From Clostridium sp. UBA6640 (GTDB taxonomy: Bacteria; Bacillota; Clostridia; Clostridiales; Clostridiaceae): a stretch of 8,537 bases of DNA. The notes beneath the pieces were generated by a model. It did no database searches and had not been told where the DNA came from. It was given only the letters and a program-made list of their open reading frames with translations. Below are positions 1 to 5,467 of the stretch, in pieces. The DNA lies in the NCBI RefSeq assembly GCF_002455975.1, contig NZ_DKLM01000131.1:48590-57126 (forward strand), read 5' to 3'. Position numbers and translations under genes: made by a program. Each line of letters starts with the position of its first letter. The stretch's first letter is position 1.

Positions 1-26
1 GGGCTTCACTACTGTTCCCCAGAGGT

Positions 27-54
27 GAAAAAAACTAGCACTTACATTGCTAGT
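27..54 (-). terminator. Terminator-like hairpin inside the left island
   Basis: ACTAGCA (34-40) pairs with TGCTAGT (48-54) around a 7-nt loop. Read on the minus strand, the stem is followed directly by a run of seven T, so it would stop minus-strand transcripts. It lies downstream of the calcium pump's own terminator and could act as a backup. Confidence 0.55.
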
Positions 55-70
55 CAAAAAGTACATTAAA

Positions 71-96
71 GAAATTATTTTACCTAAAATAATTTC
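71..96. repeat. Near-perfect palindrome
   Basis: GAAATTATTTTA (71-82) and TAAAATAATTTC (85-96) are exact inverted repeats separated by CC. The arms have few G/C bases and no T tail, so this is more likely a structural part of the island than a terminator. Confidence 0.6.
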
Positions 97-181
97 CTCC
101 TTAATTATGAATTGTCAATTTTGAATTCTCCATTGATGAAGCCCCTGGGTCTGTAACATAATTATGAACTTTAACTAAAAT

Positions 182-219
182 AAAAACAGCTACAAAATCT
201 AAATCTGTAGCTGCTTTTT
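182..219 (-). terminator. Rho-independent terminator of the calcium pump gene
   Basis: CAGCTACA (187-194) pairs with TGTAGCTG (206-213) around an 11-nt loop. On the minus strand the stem is followed by TTTTTATTTT. It lies 39 nt after the pump's stop codon. The plus strand also has a T-rich tail after the stem, so the structure may work in both directions. Confidence 0.85.
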
Positions 220-257
220 ATTATTCTCATATGTGATTATAAAAACTAAAACTTCTA

Positions 258-3041
258 TTAAGCTGAAATTTTACCTTCTATATTCATATCTTCTTTTGCT
301 CCAAATGTTCTAAGTACTAGTTTAACTAATTCATTAACTATTACAATTGTTGAACATAATCCTATAATCTTTAACCACATCATTGGACTTAATGCTACTG
401 CACTAAAGAAATCTTTAAATACTTCTGTAAGTATTAATTGTCCTATAGCAGTTATCGCTATGATTCTTAGAGCAATTTTATTTTGTGTAAAGTTTGGTAT
501 TATACTGTCTTTACCAAATTCTCTACAGTTAAAGGCATTAAATAATGCACTAAATGCAAATGTACCAAATAATACAGTTTCCATTTCATTAGGTACAAAT
601 CCATTAGCTGAAGCAGGTGCTACTTCAGCGCCTAAAATATTAAAATTCATTTGCATAAATAACAATGCTGTTATATATAATGCATTTAATATTATAGTAG
701 TTAACATTTGTTTTGTAATTATATTAGCTTTTCTATTGACTGGCTTTCTCTTTAACACCTTATCTCTTACTGGCTCTAAACCTAATGCTAATGCTGGTGG
801 ACCATCCATTATAATGTTAACCCATAGTAATTGAATAGTTGTAAACGGCATTTCATGGCCTGTAAGCTGAGAAATAATAGCTATAAGAAAGGCAACTATA
901 TTAACTGTAATTTGGAATTGGATAAATCTTTGGAAGTTCTCATATATTCCTCTTCCCCATTTAATAGCTTTTATAATAGTACCAAAACTGTCATCTGTAA
1001 GAATTATATCTGCTGCATTCTTACTAACTTCTGTTCCAGCAATACCCATTGCTACTCCAACATCTGCCTTAGTTAATGCTGGCGCGTCATTAATTCCATC
1101 TCCAGTAACTGCAACAACCTCTCCATTATGTTGAAGAGCATCAACTATTCTCATTTTAGTTTCTGGTTTTGAACGAGCAACTATTGAAATTGTTTTTATT
1201 TCTTCTCTAAGTCTTTCATCACTTAAAGTATCAATGAAAGTTGCTTCAACAGCTCTCATGCTATCAGTTACTATTCCCAACTCTTTACCAATTGCCACTG
1301 CAGTATTAATGTTATCTCCAGTAAGCATTTTAGTTTGCACTCCAGCTTTTCTTGCTGTCTCTACAGCTTCCTTAACTTCTGGTCTTAGTGGATCTTTAAT
1401 TCCAACAAAGCCTGTGAAGATTAAATTCTCTTCAAATTGATCAGTAGCCATTGTATCTACTGCAACCTCTGCTAATTCTGATGGCATATATTTATAACCA
1501 AATCCTAAAATACGCATTGATTGACTTTGTAATTTTTCTATTTCTGATAAAATTTCGCTTCTTCTTTTCTCTGTAAGCTCATTTACTTCATTGTTTATAT
1601 GCTCATACTTACAAAGGCTTAAAATGATCTCTGGTGCTCCCTTAGAAAGTAACACAGAGTCTTGGCCATTTTTTATAATAGTTACCATTCTCTTACGCAT
1701 TGAAGTAAATGGTATTTGATGTACTATGTCAGCACTATCTCTTTTTTCTTTATAGTTATGTGGATCATTACAAAGAAGTAATGCACATTCAGTAGCACTT
1801 CCTAAATATTTATAAGAGTTTCCTTCAGCTTCAATATCTGCTGTAGAGTTTACAATGCAGTTATCAATGAAGAAATTATCGTTAGTAAGCTCAGATTTTT
1901 GAGCAAATTCTCCATTTAAATAAACTTTCTCTACTGTCATTCTATTTTGTGTTAATGTACCTGTTTTATCAGAACATACTACACTTACAGCTCCTATTGT
2001 TTCACAAGCTTCCTTTTTAGTAACAAGAGCATTAATTTTTGCCATTTTTTGCATTGTTATTGCTAATGTCATATTTATCATTGTTGGAAGTCCTTCTGGA
2101 ACTGCTGCAACTATTAAAGCAACGCATACTACAAATGCTGTTTTAACTGGACCTATAGAATCTAAAAATGGCATAAATCCTGAAGTATCTATATGTAATG
2201 CACCTGATAATATCATCTTTGCAACCATCGCAATAAACAATAATGCTGCTATAGCACTAGATACCTTTGAAATTTGTCCACCTAATTCCCCTAATTTAAT
2301 TTGTAGAGGAGTTTCTTCATCATCTTCTACAAGACTAGCTGCAATTTTACCCATTTCTGTATGATCTCCTGTTGAGGCTATTACAGCTTTACCTCTTCCA
2401 TAAGCTACAAGAGTACCACCAAATATCATATTAGTTTGTTTTGCTGGAATTGGGTCTTGAACTATACTTTTTCCTTCAGACTCTATAACTTCCATTTCTA
2501 TTATGTTGTCTGCATTTTTAGATACGTCATCGGATTCTCCTGTTAACATATCTTCTCTTACTTTTAAATCTAAGCTTTCAATTAATCTAGCATCTGCTGG
2601 CACCATATCGCCAGTTTCAATCATGATTATATCTCCAGGCACAAGTTCACTTTTATTAACCTGTAGTATTTTTCCACCCCTAATTGCTTTAACTTCAATA
2701 TCCTCTGTCATCTTAGCTAGGGCTTCTGCTGCTTTTTTAGATTTTCCTTCTGTTACGATACCAATAGTTATACCTAGTGCTATAGCACAGATAATTCCAA
2801 TTGCATCATGATATTCACCTATTAATGCGCTTACACCAGCAGCAATCAAAAGGATTATCATCATAGGTTCTGCTATTGCATCCTTAATATCATCCCAAAG
2901 GCTACCTTCTTCTTGTTTAGTGAATTGATTATGTCCATATTTCTCAATTCTTTTTTTAACTTCCTCATCAGATAATCCCTGAGACGAATCTACATCCAAT
3001 TCTTTCAAGACCTCTTCTTTTGACTCTTTGAAGAATTTCAT
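258..3041 (-). CDS. Calcium-translocating P-type ATPase, PMCA-like (P2B type)
   Basis: This 927-aa membrane pump would use ATP to export Ca2+ from the cytosol. In order it shows a cation-ATPase N-terminal domain (about 1-55), M1-M2 (about 57-97), the actuator domain with TGES (167-170), M3-M4 with VAAVPEGLP (E316 in the ion site), the phosphorylation motif DKTGT (D358), KGAPE in the nucleotide domain (467-471), DPLRP (550-554), MLTGDN (572-577), TGDGINDAPAL (646-656) and M5-M10. M5 reads QFQITVNIVAF and M6 reads NIIMDGPPALALGLEP. This resembles plasma-membrane Ca2+ pumps, where the acidic M5 ligand of SERCA (E771) is missing, so one Ca2+ per ATP is likely (inference). There is no calmodulin-binding tail; the protein ends soon after M10. 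The ATG follows AGAGGTG (3047-3053) by 5 nt. It is the last gene of the terD set, 41 nt after the preceding terD, and is followed by a terminator. Mn2+ or another divalent cation cannot be excluded. Confidence 0.95.
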   Translation of the reverse strand: MKFFKESKEEVLKELDVDSSQGLSDEEVKKRIEKYGHNQFTKQEEGSLWDDIKDAIAEPMMIILLIAAGVSALIGEYHDAIGIICAIALGITIGIVTEGKSKKAAEALAKMTEDIEVKAIRGGKILQVNKSELVPGDIIMIETGDMVPADARLIESLDLKVREDMLTGESDDVSKNADNIIEMEVIESEGKSIVQDPIPAKQTNMIFGGTLVAYGRGKAVIASTGDHTEMGKIAASLVEDDEETPLQIKLGELGGQISKVSSAIAALLFIAMVAKMILSGALHIDTSGFMPFLDSIGPVKTAFVVCVALIVAAVPEGLPTMINMTLAITMQKMAKINALVTKKEACETIGAVSVVCSDKTGTLTQNRMTVEKVYLNGEFAQKSELTNDNFFIDNCIVNSTADIEAEGNSYKYLGSATECALLLCNDPHNYKEKRDSADIVHQIPFTSMRKRMVTIIKNGQDSVLLSKGAPEIILSLCKYEHINNEVNELTEKRRSEILSEIEKLQSQSMRILGFGYKYMPSELAEVAVDTMATDQFEENLIFTGFVGIKDPLRPEVKEAVETARKAGVQTKMLTGDNINTAVAIGKELGIVTDSMRAVEATFIDTLSDERLREEIKTISIVARSKPETKMRIVDALQHNGEVVAVTGDGINDAPALTKADVGVAMGIAGTEVSKNAADIILTDDSFGTIIKAIKWGRGIYENFQRFIQFQITVNIVAFLIAIISQLTGHEMPFTTIQLLWVNIIMDGPPALALGLEPVRDKVLKRKPVNRKANIITKQMLTTIILNALYITALLFMQMNFNILGAEVAPASANGFVPNEMETVLFGTFAFSALFNAFNCREFGKDSIIPNFTQNKIALRIIAITAIGQLILTEVFKDFFSAVALSPMMWLKIIGLCSTIVIVNELVKLVLRTFGAKEDMNIEGKISA

Positions 3042-3082
3042 TTTTACACCTCTTTATTAATCTTCTAAATTTTAAAAATACA

Positions 3083-3691
3083 CTATCTTAATCTATTTGC
3101 AATGTCCTGAAGACCTGTATCATTTGTACCTTCACCTAAAGCAGAAAATTTCCACTCACCATCATGACGATACAACTCTCCAACCATTAGTGATGTCCTA
3201 CCATTGTAGTCATCTGATAGATTATATTTTATTAATTCTTTATTTGTCTTACCATCAACTACTCTTATATAAGCATTTCTTATCATGCCAAAATCTTGTT
3301 TTCTGCTTATACAATCATATATGTTTACAGTAAATAGTAATCTATGAATATTAGGGTTTATTTTACTTAGCTCAACAATGATTTGCTCATCATCGCCATC
3401 ACCATCTCCTGTAAGATTATCTCCAGTATGGACAACTCCGCCACAAGAACTTCTTAAATTTCCAAAATACACTACACTTTTATTACCTAATAATCTTCCG
3501 TTTTGGTTTAGCATAAATACTGAGGCATCGCAATCTATATTTGATACCGATTTTCCTCCAAAAAGTCCTGCTAAAAATCCACCACTTTTACGTTCTGCTG
3601 CATCCCATCCTAAACCTACTACAATTCTAGATAATGAAGGGTCGCCTTTAGTTAAACTAACCTTTTGTCCTTTTTGTAAATTAACTGACAT
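3083..3691 (-). CDS. TerD-family calcium-binding stress protein, divergent (YceC-like)
   Basis: This is a 202-aa cytosolic TerD-domain protein. TerD domains bind Ca2+ and belong to tellurite, metal and general stress responses; the biochemical role is not settled. It opens with the family signature MSVNLQKGQKVSLTKG, has IDCDAS (52-57) where the neighbours have FDLDAA, and carries the calcium loop GDNLTGDGDGDDE (90-102) and GEWKF (178-182). It differs from the other two terD genes by a glycine-rich insertion (about 33-51) and a C-terminus lacking the GGLEALCxNFG ending, so it is a separate branch. The start chosen is ATG at 3691. An in-frame GTG at 3700 lies inside the ribosome binding site AAGGGGTG (3698-3705), which is spaced 6 nt from the ATG. 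The gene sits 27 nt after one terD and 41 nt before the calcium pump, so co-transcription is likely. Confidence 0.93.
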   Translation of the reverse strand: MSVNLQKGQKVSLTKGDPSLSRIVVGLGWDAAERKSGGFLAGLFGGKSVSNIDCDASVFMLNQNGRLLGNKSVVYFGNLRSSCGGVVHTGDNLTGDGDGDDEQIIVELSKINPNIHRLLFTVNIYDCISRKQDFGMIRNAYIRVVDGKTNKELIKYNLSDDYNGRTSLMVGELYRHDGEWKFSALGEGTNDTGLQDIANRLR

Positions 3692-3718
3692 ATGTCTCAC
3701 CCCTTTTGGCTAAATTTC

Positions 3719-4297
3719 CTATACATTTACTCCAAAATTTTTGCAAAGTGCTTCTAATCCCCCTTGGAAACCACTGCCTATTGCATTAAATTTCCATTCA
3801 CCATTATGTCTATATATCTCTGCAACAACTAATGCTGTTTCTACGCTAAAGTCTTCTCCTAAATCGTATTTAAGTAATTCTTTATCTGTTGATTCATCAA
3901 CAATTCTTACAAAAGCATTAGATACTTGTCCAAAGTTTTGTCGTCTTATATCTGCTTCATGAATAGTAACTGTAAAAGCTATTTTTTCAACATTTGATGG
4001 TACCTTACTTAAATCGATTGTTATTTGCTCATCATCACCCTCACCGTCTCCTGTAAGATTATCTCCCATATGAAGTACGGAGCTTGAATCATGGCTTAAA
4101 TTGTTATAAAATACGAAATCCTCATCTTTTGAAACTCTTCCATTACTTAATAATAAAAAAGCTGCAGCATCTAAATCAAAATCATATCCTCCGTCATATG
4201 AATTGGTATCCCATCCTAACCCTACTATTATTTTTGTTAATTTAGGATATCCTTTAGTCAAATCAACCTTTTGTCCTTTTTGCAATATTACTCCCAT
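3719..4297 (-). CDS. terD: TerD-family calcium-binding stress protein
   Basis: This is a canonical 192-aa TerD protein, soluble, without signal peptide or membrane segment. It shows QKGQKVDLTKG near the N-terminus, GLGWDTN (26-32), the acidic FDLDAAAF segment (40-47), the calcium loop GDNLTGDGEGDDE (78-90), NFGQVSNAFVRIVD (121-134), GEWKFNAIGSGF (166-177) and GGLEALCKNFG at the end. It aligns without gaps to the 192-aa terD product encoded at 4653-5231, with 132 identical residues by hand count (about 69%), so the two are gene duplicates. The ATG is preceded by a strong AGGAGGAA (4303-4310) at 5 nt. It is followed after 27 nt by the divergent terD. Upstream lie 355 non-coding bases with a hairpin at 4342-4360 and an inverted-repeat island, so it may be read through from the promoter at 5315-5343 or have its own. 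Confidence 0.96.
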   Translation of the reverse strand: MGVILQKGQKVDLTKGYPKLTKIIVGLGWDTNSYDGGYDFDLDAAAFLLLSNGRVSKDEDFVFYNNLSHDSSSVLHMGDNLTGDGEGDDEQITIDLSKVPSNVEKIAFTVTIHEADIRRQNFGQVSNAFVRIVDESTDKELLKYDLGEDFSVETALVVAEIYRHNGEWKFNAIGSGFQGGLEALCKNFGVNV

Positions 4298-4341
4298 TTT
4301 TATTCCTCCTCATTGCCACATAACTTTGATATATGAAGAAA

Positions 4342-4360
4342 GATACTTAAGTTAAGTATC
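4342..4360 (-). promoter_or_regulatory. Hairpin in the terD leader
   Basis: GATACTTA (4342-4349) and TAAGTATC (4353-4360) form a perfect 8-bp inverted repeat with a 3-nt spacer, 45 nt before the terD start at 4297. The minus-strand side is followed by TTTCTTC, a poor T run, so a weak attenuator, an mRNA-stabilising stem or a protein-binding palindrome are all possible. Confidence 0.45.
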
Positions 4361-4444
4361 CTTATATAGGCATCCAATATGAAAATCTAAAATATACTCT
4401 AGAAAATAAATCCCTTATAAAAATAGCTTAATCTCTTGAAAATC

Positions 4445-4577
4445 AAGAATTAATAATTAGTAATATGAATTATGTATGAAATTCTCCTTTAGTGAATTTC
4501 TTAAAATAAAATTTATTCCAAAAATTCCAAAGACCCTTGCGGTAGAGCTTTAACCATAATTCGTATCTTTAATTCTT
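4445..4577. mobile_element. Decayed MITE-like inverted-repeat island
   Basis: AAGAATTAA (4445-4453) and GAATTATG (4467-4474) recur as their reverse complements at 4569-4577 and 4555-4562, giving imperfect terminal inverted repeats around a core of about 80 bases. The core has a GAAATTC/GAATTTC hairpin (4478-4500). A gapped AATT-rich arm next to a GAAATT...AATTTC hairpin also occurs in the left-edge island, which suggests related elements. No transposase and no clear target duplication are seen. Confidence 0.35.
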
Positions 4578-4604
4578 AATTTGCACCTATAGAAAAGATT
4601 TTTT

Positions 4605-4610
4605 ATTATA
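4605..4610 (-). promoter_or_regulatory. Possible -10 box for the second terD
   Basis: The minus strand reads TATAAT here, but no sequence at 16-18 nt spacing resembles TTGACA. In DNA this A+T-rich a lone TATAAT is weak evidence. If used, it would give the downstream terD and pump genes a second promoter just after the first terD. Confidence 0.22.
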
Positions 4611-4652
4611 GAAATTAAAATAGTGTATAAACTAAATTTTTATTGTCTAGTC

Positions 4653-5231
4653 CTATACGTTTAACCCAAAATTTCTACATAGTGCTTCTAATCCGCCTTC
4701 AAAGCCACTTCCTATTGCATTAAATTTCCATTCTCCATTATTTCTATATATTTCTCCAACTATAACAGCTGTTTCAATACTAAAATCTTCTCCTAAATCA
4801 TATCTGATTAATTCAGTATTATTATCAGCATTTAATACTCTTACAAAAGCATTGGATACTTGTCCAAAGTTTTGACCTCTTGTTATTGGATCATAAATTG
4901 TTACGGTAAAATCAATTTTGCTTATATTGGCTGGAATTTTAGATAAGTCAATTGTTATTTGCTCATCATCACCGTCTCCCTCACCTGTTAAGTTATCTCC
5001 TAAATGTATTATTGAGCCTGAGCTATGTCTTAAATTATTGAAGAATACAAAATCCTGTTCACTTTGTGCTTTTCCGTCTTCTCCAAGAGCAAATGCTGCT
5101 GCATCTAAATCAAACTGATAACCACCATCATATTTATTAGTGTCCCATCCAAGTCCAATTAATAAATTTTTTAGTCCTGGATTACCTTTTGTTAGATCCA
5201 CCTTTTGTCCTTTTTTTAATGAAATACCCAT
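4653..5231 (-). CDS. terD: TerD-family calcium-binding stress protein, first gene of the set
   Basis: This 192-aa canonical TerD protein starts MGISLKKGQKVDLTKG. It carries GLGWDTN (26-32), FDLDAAAF (40-47), the calcium loop GDNLTGEGDGDDE (78-90), NFGQVSNAFVRV (121-132) and GGLEALCRNFGLNV at the C-terminus. It is a gap-free paralogue, about 69% identical, of the terD product encoded at 3719-4297. The start chosen is ATG at 5231: GGAGGGAG (5237-5244) lies 5 nt before it, and the remaining length equals that of its duplicate. An in-frame ATG at 5255 would add eight residues that the family lacks, and the ribosome binding site would then fall inside the coding region. A good sigma-A-type promoter lies 84 nt upstream. 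The likely role is Ca2+ binding or buffering in a stress response, inferred from the family and from the downstream calcium pump. Confidence 0.95.
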   Translation of the reverse strand: MGISLKKGQKVDLTKGNPGLKNLLIGLGWDTNKYDGGYQFDLDAAAFALGEDGKAQSEQDFVFFNNLRHSSGSIIHLGDNLTGEGDGDDEQITIDLSKIPANISKIDFTVTIYDPITRGQNFGQVSNAFVRVLNADNNTELIRYDLGEDFSIETAVIVGEIYRNNGEWKFNAIGSGFEGGLEALCRNFGLNV

Positions 5232-5305
5232 AAAATCTCCCTCCATTTCTTTCAAAACAAATTTTATATAAAAATACTCTAATTTTGTATAAAATTAATA
5301 TCGAT

Positions 5306-5324
5306 ATACTGTATATTATAGTAT
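5306..5324. promoter_or_regulatory. Operator-like palindrome over the terD -10 box
   Basis: ATACT (5306-5310) and AGTAT (5320-5324) are inverted repeats 9 nt apart, with two further matching pairs inside (7 of 9 positions symmetric). The palindrome covers the -10 box at 5315-5320, where a repressor would block the promoter. No regulator family can be named from it. Confidence 0.3.
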
Positions 5325-5343
5325 GTTTTCCCCGATAATACAA
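5315..5343 (-). promoter_or_regulatory. Sigma-A-type promoter of the terD / calcium pump set
   Basis: On the minus strand a -10 box TATAAT (5315-5320) lies exactly 17 nt from TTGTAT (5338-5343), which keeps the TTG of the -35 consensus. It is 84 nt before the first terD start and downstream of both rnr terminator structures. This makes it the best promoter candidate for the whole set. Confidence 0.6.
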
Positions 5344-5386
5344 TTATATGGAACGATATTAGGCATCTAAAAGAAAATAATATACC

Positions 5387-5413
5387 AAAAAATACTTTAC
5401 TTCTAAGTATTTT
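5387..5413 (-). terminator. Second, weak terminator-like hairpin after rnr
   Basis: AAAATACTT (5389-5397) pairs perfectly with AAGTATTTT (5405-5413) around 7 nt. On the minus strand the stem runs into six T (5392-5387). It has only two G/C pairs, so it is weaker than the terminator at 5434-5461. It may be a backup, or part of the terD control region since a similar ATACTT/AAGTAT stem stands before the next terD. Confidence 0.45.
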
Positions 5414-5417
5414 CAAG

Positions 5418-5428
5418 TTTTCGACAAA
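5418..5428 (-). promoter_or_regulatory. Spo0A-box-like site upstream of terD
   Basis: The minus strand reads TTTGTCGAAAA, containing the 7-base core TGTCGAA of the Spo0A box known from Bacillus and Clostridium. It lies about 75 nt upstream of the -35 element of the terD promoter and just after the rnr terminator. Binding is inferred from sequence only. Confidence 0.4.
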
Positions 5429-5433
5429 GCCAC

Positions 5434-5461
5434 AAAAAAGTCATGGTTATCCATGACTTTT
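5434..5461 (-). terminator. Rho-independent terminator of rnr
   Basis: AAAAGTCATGG (5436-5446) pairs perfectly with CCATGACTTTT (5451-5461) around TTAT. On the minus strand a run of six T follows. The stem begins only 6 nt after the rnr stop codon. It separates rnr from the terD set. Confidence 0.9.
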
Positions 5462-5467
5462 AGTTTT

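Larger units (their letters stand above)
1..145. mobile_element. MITE-like non-coding island at the left edge, cut by the window
   Basis: The sequence begins GGGCTTCA (1-8) and is closed by TGAAGCCC (137-144) with one more C at 145, giving 8-bp perfect terminal inverted repeats; the partner of C145 would lie outside the window. Inside are a terminator-like hairpin (27-54), a 26-base near-perfect palindrome (71-96) and an AATT-rich stretch (101-130). There is no open frame. The architecture suggests a small non-autonomous element. A target duplication cannot be judged because the left flank is missing, and the family is not recognised with certainty. Confidence 0.45.
4298..4652. other. 355-nt non-coding gap between the two duplicate terD genes
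   Basis: No convincing gene is present. The gap holds the ribosome binding site of the downstream terD (4303-4310), a perfect hairpin (4342-4360), the motif GATGCCTA on the minus strand (4367-4374), an inverted-repeat island (4445-4577) and a possible minus-strand -10 box TATAAT (4605-4610) without a good -35. It interrupts an otherwise compact co-directional set. Confidence 0.8.

Noticed and set aside
460..834. 124-codon plus-strand open frame
   Set aside because: It is an antisense shadow inside the Ca2+ ATPase gene, which has full domain structure on the other strand; no ribosome binding site or family match.
3692..3700. GTG start for the divergent terD
   Set aside because: The GTG is part of the AAGGGGTG ribosome binding site itself; the ATG at 3691 gives the usual MSVxLQKGQK start.
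4533..4562. tRNA- or T-box-like fragment (GCGGTAGAGC on plus, ACCGCAAGGG on minus)
   Set aside because: There is no acceptor stem, anticodon arm or TPsiC arm around it, and no T-box specifier or antiterminator structure; a short chance resemblance within the inverted-repeat island.
258..5231. Classical tellurite resistance operon
   Set aside because: Only terD-family genes are present; terA, terB, terC, terZ and tehB are absent, so resistance to tellurite should not be assumed.
5232..5255. Upstream ATG that would lengthen the first terD by eight codons
   Set aside because: The ribosome binding site GGAGGGAG (5237-5244) lies between it and the ATG at 5231, and the shorter form matches the 192-aa duplicate and the family start.
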